Notes: generated by a model not told the origin, from the sequence alone. Shown: positions 1 to 9,330, counted from the first letter of the stretch. The stretch is DNA of 64,000 nt from Cupriavidus sp. U2 (GCF_009663685.2 NZ_RCOG02000001.1:124152-188151); one strand, 5' to 3'. Numbers and translations are program-made.

Positions 1-837
1 TGGATCAATTACTCGGCGGGCCGCCAGACCGAACTGGGTATTGCGCAGCCGCGCCAGGCCTATCTGGGCATGGTGCGTGACGCCACCTCGCCGGGATCGG
101 CCAACCCGGGGTCGTGGCAGCCGTCGTCGCGCCCGCCCGCCTGGCTGGCCGACGCCCAGGCCGCCCGTGCCGACGACCCGCCCAGCCTGCTGGACCGCCT
201 GCCGCCGCGCGTCCCGGAACTGCCGGGCGCCGACGCCGAATCGGGCGAGGCCGATCATCCGCTCGGCTACGCCATCGCCCAGTTGCACGGCATCTACGTG
301 CTGGCGCAGAACGCGCGCGGGCTGGTGCTGGTGGACATGCACGCGGCGCACGAACGCATCCTATACGAACAGATCAAGGATGGCCTGGCCGCGCGCCAGC
401 TGGCGGTGCAACCGCTGCTGATTCCGGTCACGCTGCCGGCCAGTCCGGTGGAAATCGGCGCGGCCGAAGAGCACCAGGAAACACTGCAGCTGCTGGGCTT
501 CGATATCGCGCCGGTGTCACCCACCACGCTGGCCGTGCGCGCCATTCCGGCCCTGCTCAAGCAGGCCGATGCCGAAGCACTGGCGCGCGACGTGCTGCGC
601 GACCTGCAGTCCTACGGCGGCTCACGCGTGCTGGCCGAACGTCAGAACGAACTGCTGGCCACGCTGGCCTGCCATAGCGCCGTGCGCGCCAATCGCAAGC
701 TGACCGTCGAGGAAATGAACGCGCTGCTGCGCCAGATGGAACAGACCGAACGCGCCGACCAGTGCAATCATGGTCGTCCCACCTGGGTGCAGCTGACCGT
801 GACCGAACTCGACCGTCTGTTCCTGCGCGGCCAGTAA
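1..837 (+). CDS. mutL: DNA mismatch repair protein MutL, C-terminal part
   Basis: This is the 3' part of a gene that starts left of the window; the frame is open from base 1 and encodes 278 residues. MutL couples MutS mismatch recognition to strand incision. After a Pro/Ala-rich linker (about residues 30-80 of the fragment) comes the dimerisation/endonuclease domain. The metal-binding endonuclease motif is visible as [12 protein letters not shown], matching DxHA-x2-E-x4-[10 protein letters not shown] and CNHGRPT near the end match the other two conserved endonuclease motifs. This suits a nicking MutL, as expected for a bacterium outside the MutH group. miaA follows after 27 bp, the usual mutL-miaA order. 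The N-terminal ATPase domain is not in the window. Confidence 0.95.
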   Translation, partial: WINYSAGRQTELGIAQPRQAYLGMVRDATSPGSANPGSWQPSSRPPAWLADAQAARADDPPSLLDRLPPRVPELPGADAESGEADHPLGYAIAQLHGIYVLAQNARGLVLVDMHAAHERILYEQIKDGLAARQLAVQPLLIPVTLPASPVEIGAAEEHQETLQLLGFDIAPVSPTTLAVRAIPALLKQADAEALARDVLRDLQSYGGSRVLAERQNELLATLACHSAVRANRKLTVEEMNALLRQMEQTERADQCNHGRPTWVQLTVTELDRLFLRGQ

Positions 838-864
838 GCCCCTGTTTCCCGTTGACCGTTTGAT

Positions 865-1818
865 ATGTCATCGCAGTTTTCTGACTTTCCGCCGATCGTC
901 TGCCTGCTGGGGCCCACCGCGTCCGGCAAGACCGCTGCCGCGCTGGAGCTGGCCGCGCGCCGCCAGGTGGAAATCATCAGCCTCGATTCCGCGCTGGTCT
1001 ATCGCGAGATGGATATCGGCACGGCCAAGCCCACGCCGGCCGAACTGGCCAGCGTGCGGCACCACCTGATCGACATCATCGATCCGCTCGACAGCTACTC
1101 GGCCGCGCAATTCGTGACCGATGCCGAACGGCTGATCGACGAGATCCGGTCGCGCGGATACACACCGCTGATCGTCGGCGGCACCATGCTCTATTACAAG
1201 GCGCTGACGCAGGGCCTGAACGATCTGCCGCAGGCCGATGCCACCGTGCGTGCCGAACTCGACGCGCTGGCTGCCGAGCGCGGCTGGCCCGCGCTGCATG
1301 CGATGCTGGCCGAGGCCGATCCGGTCACGGCCGCGCGCCTGGCGCCCAACGATGCGCAGCGCATCCAGCGTGCGCTGGAGATCTACCGGCTCAGCGGCCA
1401 GCCGATGTCGGCCCTGCTGGCCCGCCAGGCCGATGCGCGGACCTTCACGGGCGCGGCCGATGCGCGCTACCGTGTGATTGCGCTGGAGCCCTCGGACCGC
1501 GCAGTGCTGCACACCCGTATCGCCGACCGCTTCGACGCGATGCTGGCTGGCGGGCTGATCGACGAGGTGCAGCGGCTGCGCGCACGCGGGGACCTGCATC
1601 TGGGGCTGCCCTCGATGCGCTGCGTCGGCTATCGGCAAGTGTGGGAATACCTGGACGGCGACTGCGATGCCGCCACCATGCGCGAGCGCGGCATTGCCGC
1701 CACGCGCCAGCTTTGCAAGCGGCAACTGACGTGGCTGCGCGGCACGCCGGAGCGCATCAGCGTCGATGCCCTCGCACCCGACTACGTCGCGCAGGTGGCC
1801 CAGGCTGCGGGCTGGTGA
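865..1818 (+). CDS. miaA: tRNA dimethylallyltransferase MiaA
   Basis: This enzyme transfers a dimethylallyl group from DMAPP to N6 of A37 in tRNAs reading codons that start with U, the first step of ms2i6A formation. The 317-residue length is normal for the family. The P-loop GPTASGKT lies at residues 16-23. It is followed by the substrate-binding stretch with [17 protein letters not shown] (family form DSxQIYRxxDIGTAKP). RCVGYRQ and a late KRQLTWLR segment match the conserved tRNA-binding and C-terminal parts. The ATG start lies 27 bp behind mutL, so the two are probably co-transcribed. Identification is secure from motifs and neighbourhood. Confidence 0.97.
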   Translation: MSSQFSDFPPIVCLLGPTASGKTAAALELAARRQVEIISLDSALVYREMDIGTAKPTPAELASVRHHLIDIIDPLDSYSAAQFVTDAERLIDEIRSRGYTPLIVGGTMLYYKALTQGLNDLPQADATVRAELDALAAERGWPALHAMLAEADPVTAARLAPNDAQRIQRALEIYRLSGQPMSALLARQADARTFTGAADARYRVIALEPSDRAVLHTRIADRFDAMLAGGLIDEVQRLRARGDLHLGLPSMRCVGYRQVWEYLDGDCDAATMRERGIAATRQLCKRQLTWLRGTPERISVDALAPDYVAQVAQAAGW

Positions 1819-1865
1819 CCGCGCGCCGGGTGACCGATAATCATCGCTTCCGTTTTTTTGAGCGA

Positions 1866-2366
1866 ATGACGATGACCGCCTTCCTGATCCGCCCCGCCAC
1901 GCCGGCCGACAGCGCCACGCTGTTCCGCCTGATCTCGGAACTGGCCGAATACGAAAAGCTGACGCATCTGGTGGAAGCCACGCCGCAGAAGATTGGCGAC
2001 GCGCTGTTCGGGGCCAGGCCCCATGCCGAAGCGGTGATCGTGGAAGTCGACCAGGATGGTGCGAAGCAGGCCGTCGGCTTTGCCCTGTTCTTCCACAACT
2101 TTTCGACCTTCCTGGCCAAACCCGGCCTGTACCTGGAAGACCTGTTCGTCGAGCCCGCCTGGCGCGGGCATGGACTGGGCAAGGCGCTGCTCAAGCATCT
2201 GGCGGCGCTGGCCGTGGAACGCGGCTGCGGCCGCTTCGAGTGGTCGGTGCTGGACTGGAACCAGCCGTCGATCGATTTCTACCGGGCGATGGGCGCCGAC
2301 GTGATGCCGGACTGGCGCATCTGCCGCGTGACGGGGGATGCGCTGACGAAGCTGGGGACGGAGTAA
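1866..2366 (+). CDS. GNAT family N-acetyltransferase
   Basis: The product has 166 residues and the GNAT acetyl-CoA fold: N-terminal IRPATPADS strand-helix, the LEDLFVEPAWRGHGLGKALL core (the RGHGLG loop binds the CoA pyrophosphate), and the SVLDWNQPSIDFYRAMGA end typical of diamine/spermidine-type acetyltransferases. Substrate cannot be told from sequence; homologues are often called GNAT or diamine N-acetyltransferase. An ATG at 1866 is used; a second in-frame ATG at 1872 is equally possible, and no clear Shine-Dalgarno site decides between them. The gene lies 47 bp behind miaA. The hairpin repeat at 2381-2510 follows and probably ends transcription against the convergent purM. Confidence 0.85.
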   Translation: MTMTAFLIRPATPADSATLFRLISELAEYEKLTHLVEATPQKIGDALFGARPHAEAVIVEVDQDGAKQAVGFALFFHNFSTFLAKPGLYLEDLFVEPAWRGHGLGKALLKHLAALAVERGCGRFEWSVLDWNQPSIDFYRAMGADVMPDWRICRVTGDALTKLGTE

Positions 2367-2380
2367 CAATGCCTGGAGTT

Positions 2381-2510
2381 GGCTCCCCTCTCCCGCTGTG
2401 CGGGAGAGGGGTTGGGGGAGAGGGTCAGCGATTCAAACTGCGATGATCGGCAAGCAGAACCGCTTTGCCCTCACCCCCGGCCCCTCCCCCGCGTGGCGGG
2501 AGAGGGGAGA
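2381..2510. repeat. Paired-hairpin intergenic repeat, copy A
   Basis: Two strong hairpins face each other about 70 bases apart. The left one (2383-2411) has arms CTCCCCTCTCCCGC and GCGGGAGAGGGG, followed by a G-rich tail TTGGGGGAGAGGG. The right one (2481-2507) has CCCCTCCCCCGC against GCGGGAGAGGGG and is preceded by a C-rich complement of that tail. The whole is therefore roughly palindromic. It fills the gap between the convergent acetyltransferase gene and purM. The same arrangement recurs at 10177-10306, and a half copy lies at 24033-24076. It resembles REP/BIME-type elements; a terminator role is inferred. Confidence 0.8.
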
Positions 2511-2531
2511 AAACCGACTACGAAGCTACGC

Positions 2532-3584
2532 TCAGACCACCACGGTCTGTGCCTGGCCTTCGGCGCGTTCCTGGATCTCGCCGATCTGCCACACGGCTTC
2601 ACCGGCGGCCTGCAGGTGGCGGATGGCGCGTTCGGCGTCTTCCCGGGCCACGATCACGACCATGCCGATGCCGCAGTTGAACACGCGGTGCATTTCGGCG
2701 TCGGCCACGTTGCCCTGCGCCTGCAACCACTGGAACAGCGGCGGCAGCGTCCAGGCATCGCGCTGGATCACGGCGGTCAGGTTGTCGGCCAGCACGCGCG
2801 GCACATTCTCGGTCAGGCCGCCGCCGGTGATATGGGCCATGCCCTTGACCGGCAGCGTGTCGATCAGCGACAGCAGCGGCTTCACGTAAATGCGCGTCGG
2901 CGCCATGATGGCGTCCTGCAGGCGCTGGCCGTGGAAGTCGGCATTCAGGTCCGGCTTGGCCACTTCGATGATCTTGCGCACCAGCGAGTAACCGTTCGAG
3001 TGTGCACCCGACGAGGCCAGGCCCAGCACCACGTCGCCCGGGCGGATCGTGGTGCCGTCGATGATCTTCTTCTTTTCCACGGCACCGACCGCGAAGCCGG
3101 CCAGGTCGTATTCACCGTCCGGGTACATGCTCGGCATTTCGGCGGTTTCGCCGCCGATCAGCGCGCAGCCCGACAGTTCGCAACCATGGGCGATACCCTG
3201 GATCACGGTGGCGGCGGTGTCCACGTCCAGCTTGCCGCAGGCGAAATAGTCCAGGAAGAACAGCGGCTCGGCACCCTGCACCAGGATGTCGTTGACGCTC
3301 ATGGCCACCAGGTCCTGGCCCACGGTGTCGTGGCGGTTCAGCTGGAACGCCAGCTTGAGCTTGGTGCCGACGCCGTCGGTGCCGGACACCAGCACCGGCT
3401 CCTGGTACTTCTTCGACAGTTCGAACAGGGCGCCGAATCCGCCGATACCGGCCATCACGCCTTCGCGCATGGTGCGCTTGGCAAACGGCTTGATCCGGTC
3501 GATCAGGGCGTCGCCGGCATCGATGTCAACACCGGCATCGCGGTAGGAAAGGCCTGCCTGGCCGGCGGTCGGGGATGCGCTCAT
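2532..3584 (-). CDS. purM: Phosphoribosylformylglycinamidine cyclo-ligase PurM
   Basis: PurM (AIR synthetase) closes the imidazole ring of FGAM with ATP to give AIR, the fifth step of purine synthesis. The 350-residue length is normal. The N-terminal [21 protein letters not shown] segment, the [13 protein letters not shown] nucleotide-binding motif, the [11 protein letters not shown] motif and [16 protein letters not shown] are the family's conserved blocks. The protein is cytosolic. The gene stands alone on this strand, divergent from the permease gene at 3790 and convergent with the acetyltransferase. The 205-bp divergent gap contains a perfect 16-bp palindrome at 3692-3707. Confidence 0.97.
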   Translation of the reverse strand: MSASPTAGQAGLSYRDAGVDIDAGDALIDRIKPFAKRTMREGVMAGIGGFGALFELSKKYQEPVLVSGTDGVGTKLKLAFQLNRHDTVGQDLVAMSVNDILVQGAEPLFFLDYFACGKLDVDTAATVIQGIAHGCELSGCALIGGETAEMPSMYPDGEYDLAGFAVGAVEKKKIIDGTTIRPGDVVLGLASSGAHSNGYSLVRKIIEVAKPDLNADFHGQRLQDAIMAPTRIYVKPLLSLIDTLPVKGMAHITGGGLTENVPRVLADNLTAVIQRDAWTLPPLFQWLQAQGNVADAEMHRVFNCGIGMVVIVAREDAERAIRHLQAAGEAVWQIGEIQERAEGQAQTVVV

Positions 3585-3691
3585 GAGAACCTGCTTGTCT
3601 TGGATGAGGATGAAGTGCGGAATCCGTCGCTTTTAGCTAAGTCCCTGGGCCGGGGAGGCCAATCGGGCACGGAGCACGGACGCGAGTCCAG

Positions 3692-3707
3692 TAAAATCGC
3701 GATTTTA
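3692..3707. promoter_or_regulatory. 16-bp perfect palindrome between purM and the permease gene
   Basis: TAAAATCGCGATTTTA reads the same on both strands. Its outer halves look like -10 boxes (TAAAAT) in both directions. It could be a divergent promoter core or an operator. It lies 108 bp from the purM start and 83 bp from the permease start. Function is inferred only. Confidence 0.4.
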
Positions 3708-3789
3708 ACGGATACAGGCTCCTGGCGACCAGTGATCGCGGACGAATCCACCTGCCACACTGCCAAACCATGACGCGCTGGACCCTCCG

Positions 3790-4860
3790 ATGACCGCTCC
3801 CCTGCTTTCCCAAGACACCAAGCGCATCCTGCTGTGGATGGTTGTCGGGGCCGCCCTGTTTGCCGTGATTCTGGCGCTGGCGCCCGTGCTGACGCCGTTT
3901 CTGGTGGCCTTCATCTTTTCGTACATCCTCAATCCGGGGGTGGACTGGCTGCAACGCCGCCGGGTGCCCCGTTTCATCGGCGTGGCGCTGATGATCGGGC
4001 TGCTGGGCGTGGTTCTGGTGCTGCTGGTGCTGCTGCTGATCGCGGTGCTCCAGCGCGAGATCCCGCAATTGCGCGAACAGGTGCCGATGCTGCTCCAGAA
4101 GCTCAACAGCGTGCTGGCGCCCCGGCTGGCAGAACTGGGCGTGCGCGTGCGCTTCGACTTCCCCGGCCTGCGCAGCATGCTGCAGAACCGCTTCGCGGCC
4201 AGCCCCGAAGACCTGATGCAGGTGCTGTTCGACTACGTGCGCGTGTCGGGATCGGCGCTGATCGAGCTGGCCGGGCTGCTGTTCATCGTGCCGATCCTGA
4301 TGTTCTACCTGTTGATGGACTGGCACATGGTCATGCGGCGTATCGAGCGCCTGGTGCCGCGCCGCTGGGTGCCCAAGGTGCATGAACTATCGGCCGAGAC
4401 CGACGCCCTGCTGTCCCAGTACCTGCGCGGGCAGATCCTGGTCATGGTGATCCTGGCCGCGATCTACTCGATCGGCCTGACCGTGGCAGGCTTCGATGTG
4501 GGCATCCCGGTGGGCATCTTCACCGGGCTGGCCGTGTTCATCCCGTATATCGGTTTCGGCATCGGACTGACGCTGGCGGTGCTGGCCGCGCTACTGCAGT
4601 TCGGCAACTGGTACGGGCTGGGCGCGGTGGCGGTGGTATACGGCATCGGCCAATTCGTGGAAAGCTTCTACCTGACACCGCGGCTGGTGGGCGAGCGTAT
4701 CGGCCTGCATCCGCTGGTGGTGATCTTCGCGCTGCTGGCGTTCGGGCAGCTGTTCGGCTTCTTTGGCGTGCTGCTGGCACTGCCAACCTGTGCGGTGCTG
4801 CTGGTCGGCGCGCGTCAGCTGCGACGCGTTTACCTGGCCAGCGACCTCTATCGGCACTAG
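3790..4860 (+). CDS. AI-2E family transporter (PerM-like permease)
   Basis: This is a 356-residue polytopic inner-membrane protein of the AI-2E transporter/PerM family. Hydrophobic segments lie near residues 15-55 (two), 62-90, 155-180, 215-240, 245-275, 285-300 and 310-345, with the family's long hydrophilic loop at about 90-150. The GIPVGIFTGLAVFIPYIGFGIG stretch and the later GQFVESFYLTPRLVGERIGLHP stretch are strongly conserved in the family. Members include TqsA and various Na+/H+ antiporters, so the substrate cannot be assigned. It lies 51 bp upstream of hda; a perM-type gene next to hda is a common pairing in proteobacteria. Confidence 0.85.
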   Translation: MTAPLLSQDTKRILLWMVVGAALFAVILALAPVLTPFLVAFIFSYILNPGVDWLQRRRVPRFIGVALMIGLLGVVLVLLVLLLIAVLQREIPQLREQVPMLLQKLNSVLAPRLAELGVRVRFDFPGLRSMLQNRFAASPEDLMQVLFDYVRVSGSALIELAGLLFIVPILMFYLLMDWHMVMRRIERLVPRRWVPKVHELSAETDALLSQYLRGQILVMVILAAIYSIGLTVAGFDVGIPVGIFTGLAVFIPYIGFGIGLTLAVLAALLQFGNWYGLGAVAVVYGIGQFVESFYLTPRLVGERIGLHPLVVIFALLAFGQLFGFFGVLLALPTCAVLLVGARQLRRVYLASDLYRH

Positions 4861-4911
4861 GCCGGCACTGGGCATACTGCAGGCACGCATCGCGCAAGTA
4901 ACGGATTCGTC

Positions 4912-5625
4912 ATGTCACCGCGTCAAAGTCATAAGCAGCTGTCGCTGGAACTGGGCAGCCCGCCCCCTTCCACGTTCGACAATTTCTTCGTGTCGGCCAA
5001 TCGCGAGCCGGTGCAGCGCCTTCGCGACCTGCCCGGCCTGGTGGCACGCGAGCAGGCCAACGACCGCCTGTTCTACCTGTGGGGCGACATGGGCTCCGGC
5101 CGCACCCACCTGCTGCATGCCGTCTGCGACGCCGCGCTCCACGCCGGCCTGAACTGCCGCTACCTGAGCCCGCACCACGCGCTGGCCGACTTCATGTTCG
5201 ACCCGGCGTGCCAGATCTATACCGTCGACAACGTCGACCTGCTGGACGAGGCGCGCCAGATCGCCGTTTTTTCGCTTTATAACGAGGTGCGCGCCCATGT
5301 GCGCTGCGCGCTCGTGGTGGCGGGCAGCCTGGCGCCGCGCGCCATGCCGGTACGTGAAGACCTGCGCACCCGGCTGGGCTGGGGGCTGGTCTACCAGCTG
5401 CAGCCGCTGTCCGACGAGGACAAGATGGCCGCGCTGGTGCAGGCCGCCAAGGAGCGCGGGCTGCAGCTTTCGCCCGAAATCCCGCACTGGCTCGTGACGC
5501 GCCACTATCGCGACATGCCCAGCCTGATGGCGCTGCTTGACGCGCTGGACATGTATTCGCTGGAGCGCAAGCGCGCGGTGACGCTGCCGCTGCTGCGCGA
5601 AATGTTCGCCGAATTCCGGGAGTAG
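4912..5625 (+). CDS. hda: DnaA regulatory inactivator Hda
   Basis: Hda, with the DNA-loaded sliding clamp, stimulates ATP hydrolysis on DnaA and so prevents re-initiation. The 237-residue protein is a DnaA-like AAA+ domain without a DNA-binding domain. Residues 9-14, QLSLEL, match the clamp-binding motif seen near the N-terminus of E. coli Hda. The Walker A region is GDMGSGRTHLL, where Arg replaces the usual Lys, as in other Hda proteins. The sensor region YRDMPSLMALLDALD is conserved. The annotation as Hda rather than DnaA or Bacteroidetes-type homologues follows from size and the clamp motif. Confidence 0.93.
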   Translation: MSPRQSHKQLSLELGSPPPSTFDNFFVSANREPVQRLRDLPGLVAREQANDRLFYLWGDMGSGRTHLLHAVCDAALHAGLNCRYLSPHHALADFMFDPACQIYTVDNVDLLDEARQIAVFSLYNEVRAHVRCALVVAGSLAPRAMPVREDLRTRLGWGLVYQLQPLSDEDKMAALVQAAKERGLQLSPEIPHWLVTRHYRDMPSLMALLDALDMYSLERKRAVTLPLLREMFAEFRE

Positions 5626-5716
5626 CCGCCGGACCCCCACGCTTGCTTCGCGGGGCCGGCGAGACGCCGCCCCGCTCGTCCCCCGGGCCCGGCCGACCGC
5701 CCGGGACACCTTAATG

Positions 5717-5722
5717 TAAAAT
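5717..5722 (+). promoter_or_regulatory. Candidate -10 box placed for a leaderless transcript
   Basis: TAAAAT ends eight bases before the ATG at 5731 of the HAD hydrolase. A start site 6-8 bases downstream would fall on or just before the ATG, and no ribosome-binding site precedes the gene. No good -35 box is visible. The same GTAAAATCGCG string occurs at 3691. Confidence 0.4.
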
Positions 5723-5730
5723 CGCGCCCC

Positions 5731-6405
5731 ATGAATCTGGCACTGTTTGACCTCGACCACACCCTGATCCCGACCGATAGCGACCACGAATGGGGCCGCT
5801 TCCTGGTCCGCATGGGCGTCGTCGACGAGGAATCGTATCGTCGCAAGAACGACGAGTTCTACAGCCAATACAAGGCTGGGACGCTCAATATCCAGGAATT
5901 CCTGCGTTTTGCGCTGGCCCCGCTGGCGGCCAACCCGCGCGACCGGCTGGACCAATGGCGCGTGCGCTTCATGCACGAGGTCATCGAGCCGGTAATCACG
6001 CCGCAGGCGAAGGCCCTGGTGTACAAGCACCTGGAAGCCGGCGACCTGTGCGCGGTGGTGACGGCCACCAACAGCTTTGTCACGGCGCCGATCGCCCAGG
6101 CTTTCGGCATCAAGCACCTGATCGCCACCGATCCGGAAACGATCGACGGCAAGCCCGAGAGCGCCTTCACCGGCGAAGTGGCTGGCGTGCCCAGCTTCCG
6201 CGAAGGCAAGATCACCCGCGTGGAAAGCTGGCTCAAGAGCCTGGGCGCCAAGTGGGACGACTTCGGCACCACCACGTTCTATAGCGATTCGGCCAACGAC
6301 CTGCCGCTGCTCGAAAAGGTCAGCGAGCCGATCGCCGCCAACCCCGACGACCGCCTGCGCAACCACGCCGCGGCCGCCGGCTGGCGCATCATGGACCTGT
6401 TCTGA
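5731..6405 (+). CDS. HAD-IB family hydrolase (SerB-like phosphatase)
   Basis: This is a 224-residue haloacid-dehalogenase-superfamily phosphatase. Motif I is FDLDHTL with nucleophile Asp7 and acid/base Asp9. Motif II is the VVTATNSF segment. Motif IV is FYSDSANDLPLLE with the metal-binding aspartates. The all-alpha cap between motifs I and II places it in subfamily IB with SerB and bacterial phosphoserine-like phosphatases. The real substrate is unknown; it may be a phosphoserine, histidinol-phosphate or lipid phosphate. It precedes pcnB with one base between stop and start, so both are translated from one message. Its own start may be leaderless. Confidence 0.85.
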   Translation: MNLALFDLDHTLIPTDSDHEWGRFLVRMGVVDEESYRRKNDEFYSQYKAGTLNIQEFLRFALAPLAANPRDRLDQWRVRFMHEVIEPVITPQAKALVYKHLEAGDLCAVVTATNSFVTAPIAQAFGIKHLIATDPETIDGKPESAFTGEVAGVPSFREGKITRVESWLKSLGAKWDDFGTTTFYSDSANDLPLLEKVSEPIAANPDDRLRNHAAAAGWRIMDLF

Positions 6406-6406
6406 C

Positions 6407-8026
6407 GTGATCAAGAAGCTCATCACCCGGCTGCTGGGCAAGCCGGGGCCGAAACAGCGCCGCACGGGCCGCGCCCATACCCCGCGCGTGGTTGGCGTGG
6501 AAGAACACAGGATCGACCCGGCGCTGATCTCGCGCAACGCGGTCAAGGTCACGTCCACGCTGCAACAGGCCGGATACCAGGCCTTTATCGTGGGCGGCGC
6601 CGTGCGCGACCTGCTGCTCGGCATCAAGCCGAAGGATTTCGACGTGGCCACCAACGCCACGCCGGACCAGGTGCAGGCGCTGTTCCGCCGTTCCCGCATC
6701 ATTGGCCGCCGCTTCCAGATCGTGCACGTGACGTTCTACGGCGGCCGCGAGCAGGAGATCATCGAGGTCTCGACATTCCGCGCGCTGGTGGACGCCGTGG
6801 CCAGCGAGACGCTGCCCGAAGGGCGCCGCCTGAAGCGGGCCGAGCTCGACAGCAAGACGCACGCGATCGACGCCAGCGGCCGCGTGCTGCGCGACAACGT
6901 GTGGGGATCGCAGGCCGAAGACGCCGAACGCCGCGACTTCACCATCAACGCGATGTACTACGATCCGGCCGCGCAGACCGTGCATGACTACCATCACGGC
7001 ATGGAAGACATGCACGCCCGCACGCTGCGCATGATCGGCGACCCGGTCACGCGCTACCGCGAGGACCCCGTCCGCATGCTGCGCGTGGTGCGCTTTGCCG
7101 CCAAGACCGGCTTCGGCATCGACGAGGAAACCCGTGCGCCCATCGCCGAACTGGCTCCGCTGATCCACAACGTGCCCAGCGCGCGCCTGTTCGACGAAAT
7201 GCTCAAGCTGCTGATGTCGGGCCACGCCTGGGCATCGCTGCAGGAACTGCGCAAGGCCGGCCTGCACAAGGGCCTGCTGCCGCTGCTGGACGTGGCCATC
7301 GAACAGCCGATGGGCCAGCGTTTCGTGCAGCTGGCGCTCGACAACACCGACCGCCGCGTGCAGGCCGGCAAGCCGGTGTCGCCGGGCTTCCTGTTCGCGT
7401 CGCTGCTGTGGCACCACGTGCTGCAGCGTTGGACCAGGCTGCGCGACGAAGGCGAGCATCCGATCGCCGCGCTGAATACGGCCATGGACATGGTGCTGGA
7501 AAAGCAGACCGGCCAGCTGGCCATCCAGCGCCGCTTTGTCACCGACATGCGCGACATCTGGGGCATGCAGCCGCGCTTTGAAAAGCGCGTGGGCCGCATG
7601 CCGTACCGCCTGCTGGAATCGCCGCGCTTCCGCGCCGGTTACGACTTCCTGCAACTGCGTTGCGAAGCCGGCGAGCAGCCGGCCGAGGTGGGCCAGTGGT
7701 GGACCGACTTCCAGAACGCCCACCCCGACGAGCGCGAGGCGCTGATCGAGGCGGCCCGGCCCGCGCGCGGCAAGTCCGGCAAGGGTTCCAGGGGCGGTTC
7801 GGGTGAGAGCCACGACGGCGGCCAGGACGCCGGCCACGACGGTGGCGCGGAAGGCGCCGAGGACGGCACCGGCCACGATGGCGACGCGCCGGCACGCAAA
7901 CGGCGCCGCCGACGCGGTCCGCGGAAATCGGATAAAGTGTCTTCCCGCAGCGAGGCGCAATCGACTGACGGGGCCGATGGAGGTCAGCCCGAGCCGGGAC
8001 CGCGCCGCGCCCAGCCGGAGGAATAA
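6407..8026 (+). CDS. pcnB: Poly(A) polymerase I PcnB
   Basis: PcnB adds poly(A) tails to RNA 3' ends, which promotes decay of mRNA fragments and small RNAs. The 539-residue protein has the nucleotidyltransferase head (FIVGGAVRDLLLG followed by KDFDVATNATPDQV with the catalytic Asp pair), an RRDFTINAMYYDP block, and the RNA-binding PARP-like part after residue 210. Its last 70 residues are a low-complexity Gly/Asp/His run followed by an Arg/Lys-rich stretch ending in many RR pairs, probably an RNA-binding tail. The GTG start one base after the preceding stop is chosen because the LLGKPGPKQRRT start is typical of the family. folK follows after one base. Confidence 0.95.
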   Translation: MIKKLITRLLGKPGPKQRRTGRAHTPRVVGVEEHRIDPALISRNAVKVTSTLQQAGYQAFIVGGAVRDLLLGIKPKDFDVATNATPDQVQALFRRSRIIGRRFQIVHVTFYGGREQEIIEVSTFRALVDAVASETLPEGRRLKRAELDSKTHAIDASGRVLRDNVWGSQAEDAERRDFTINAMYYDPAAQTVHDYHHGMEDMHARTLRMIGDPVTRYREDPVRMLRVVRFAAKTGFGIDEETRAPIAELAPLIHNVPSARLFDEMLKLLMSGHAWASLQELRKAGLHKGLLPLLDVAIEQPMGQRFVQLALDNTDRRVQAGKPVSPGFLFASLLWHHVLQRWTRLRDEGEHPIAALNTAMDMVLEKQTGQLAIQRRFVTDMRDIWGMQPRFEKRVGRMPYRLLESPRFRAGYDFLQLRCEAGEQPAEVGQWWTDFQNAHPDEREALIEAARPARGKSGKGSRGGSGESHDGGQDAGHDGGAEGAEDGTGHDGDAPARKRRRRRGPRKSDKVSSRSEAQSTDGADGGQPEPGPRRAQPEE

Positions 8027-8027
8027 C

Positions 8028-8546
8028 ATGACGCTTGCCTTCATCGGCATCGGCGCCAATCTTGGAGATGCGCGCCAGGCGTTGAAAGACGCCATCGTGT
8101 GCCTGGCCCAGCAGGTCGGGATCACGGTCGTTGCGCGGTCGTCGTTCTACCGCACGGCCCCGGTCGACGCCTCCGGCGACGACTACTTCAACGCCGTGGT
8201 CAAGGTCGAGACGACCTTCACGGCGTCGCAACTGCTGCGCATCTGCCACCACATCGAAGACCAGTTCGGCCGCGAGCGGCCGTTCCGCAACGCGCCGCGC
8301 ACGCTGGACCTGGACCTGCTGCTGTTCGGCGCCGATGCGATCAACACCGAGGCGCTGACCGTGCCGCATCCGCGCATCACGGAACGTGCGTTCGTGCTGG
8401 TTCCGCTGATCGAGCTGGACGCCGCGCTGGAGATTCCCGGCCGCGGCCGGGCAGCGGACTTCCTGCCTGGCGTGCAGGACCAGCGCATCGAAAAGCTTTC
8501 CACTTGCAAGTGCACGCGCCTGCAGGAAGGCAACACCCCGTCCTGA
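8028..8546 (+). CDS. folK: 2-amino-4-hydroxy-6-hydroxymethyldihydropteridine pyrophosphokinase
   Basis: FolK transfers pyrophosphate from ATP to the pterin alcohol, giving the substrate for dihydropteroate synthase in folate synthesis. The product has 172 residues. [11 protein letters not shown] at the N-terminus, FYRTAPV, the [14 protein letters not shown] motif with metal-binding aspartates, and [14 protein letters not shown] are the family signatures. The start ATG at 8028 lies one base after the pcnB stop; the GGAGGAAT upstream is its ribosome-binding site inside pcnB. Coupling of pcnB and folK is common in proteobacteria. The deoxynucleoside kinase follows after 20 bp. Confidence 0.96.
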   Translation: MTLAFIGIGANLGDARQALKDAIVCLAQQVGITVVARSSFYRTAPVDASGDDYFNAVVKVETTFTASQLLRICHHIEDQFGRERPFRNAPRTLDLDLLLFGADAINTEALTVPHPRITERAFVLVPLIELDAALEIPGRGRAADFLPGVQDQRIEKLSTCKCTRLQEGNTPS

Positions 8547-8566
8547 GCGCACCGCGCACCTGACGC

Positions 8567-9208
8567 ATGCTCGACCATCTGCGCCGCATCGTCGTCGAAG
8601 GCCCGGTCGGATCGGGCAAGTCCGCGCTGGCCCAGCGGCTGGCGCAGTACCTGCGGGCCGGCGAACTCGCCGACGGCGCCCGCCAGAATCCCTTCCTCGA
8701 ACGCTTCTATCGCGAGCCGCAGCGTTACGCGCTGCCGATGCAGCTGGCCTGCCTGAACCAGCGCGCCACCCAGTTGCAGCAATGGCAGGCGGCGTTGCTT
8801 GCCGGCCAGCGCATGATGACGAACTTCCTGTACGCGCGCGACCGTCTCTATGCCGCGCTGACGCTGGAGGCCGACGAACTGGCGCTTTACGATGCACTGG
8901 CGGCACGGCTGCAGGTGCCCGCGCAGCGCGTGGACCTGGTCATCCTGCTGCAGGCTACGCCGTCGCTGCTGCGCGAACGCATTCTGCGACGGGGCCTGCC
9001 TGGCGAAACCGCCATCGACGAGACGTACCTGCAACGGCTGCACGACGCCTACGGCGAACTGTTCCATCGCTACGACGACGCCCCGGTGCTGATCGTCGAT
9101 ACCGCCCACTTCAATCCGGTAGACAACGACGACGATTTCCGTACACTACTGTCGCGCATCGAGAACATGCGGGGCCGCAGGGCCTTCCTGAATCTCGCTG
9201 CCCGCTGA
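8567..9208 (+). CDS. Deoxynucleoside kinase family protein
   Basis: This 213-residue protein has a P-loop at residues 12-19 (GPVGSGKS) and the [15 protein letters not shown] segment, which corresponds to the DRS-like motif of deoxyadenosine/deoxyguanosine kinases. [20 protein letters not shown] corresponds to the LID region. Such enzymes salvage deoxynucleosides to monophosphates. Position between folK and panB is typical for beta-proteobacteria, where the function has not been settled; a link to folate or pantothenate synthesis is suggested only by neighbourhood. Specific base preference cannot be read from the sequence. Confidence 0.88.
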   Translation: MLDHLRRIVVEGPVGSGKSALAQRLAQYLRAGELADGARQNPFLERFYREPQRYALPMQLACLNQRATQLQQWQAALLAGQRMMTNFLYARDRLYAALTLEADELALYDALAARLQVPAQRVDLVILLQATPSLLRERILRRGLPGETAIDETYLQRLHDAYGELFHRYDDAPVLIVDTAHFNPVDNDDDFRTLLSRIENMRGRRAFLNLAAR

Positions 9209-9330
9209 TCTGCTCCAAAGCCGCTGCAAAGACGCGCCTAAGGCCCCCGGCAGCACAACACGATAACGACAACGGCCGCCGCCGAAGCTTGTTCGTGCGA
9301 CACACGGCCGCCACTCCTACGGGCACTGCC

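Noticed and set aside
5629..5671. GC-rich hairpin after hda as a terminator
   Set aside because: The stem is strong but no T run follows; it may still slow the polymerase but cannot be called.
4915..6702. Open frame of 595 codons antisense to hda and the HAD hydrolase gene
   Set aside because: It spans two genuine genes and an intergenic gap, and its composition is that of a shadow frame.
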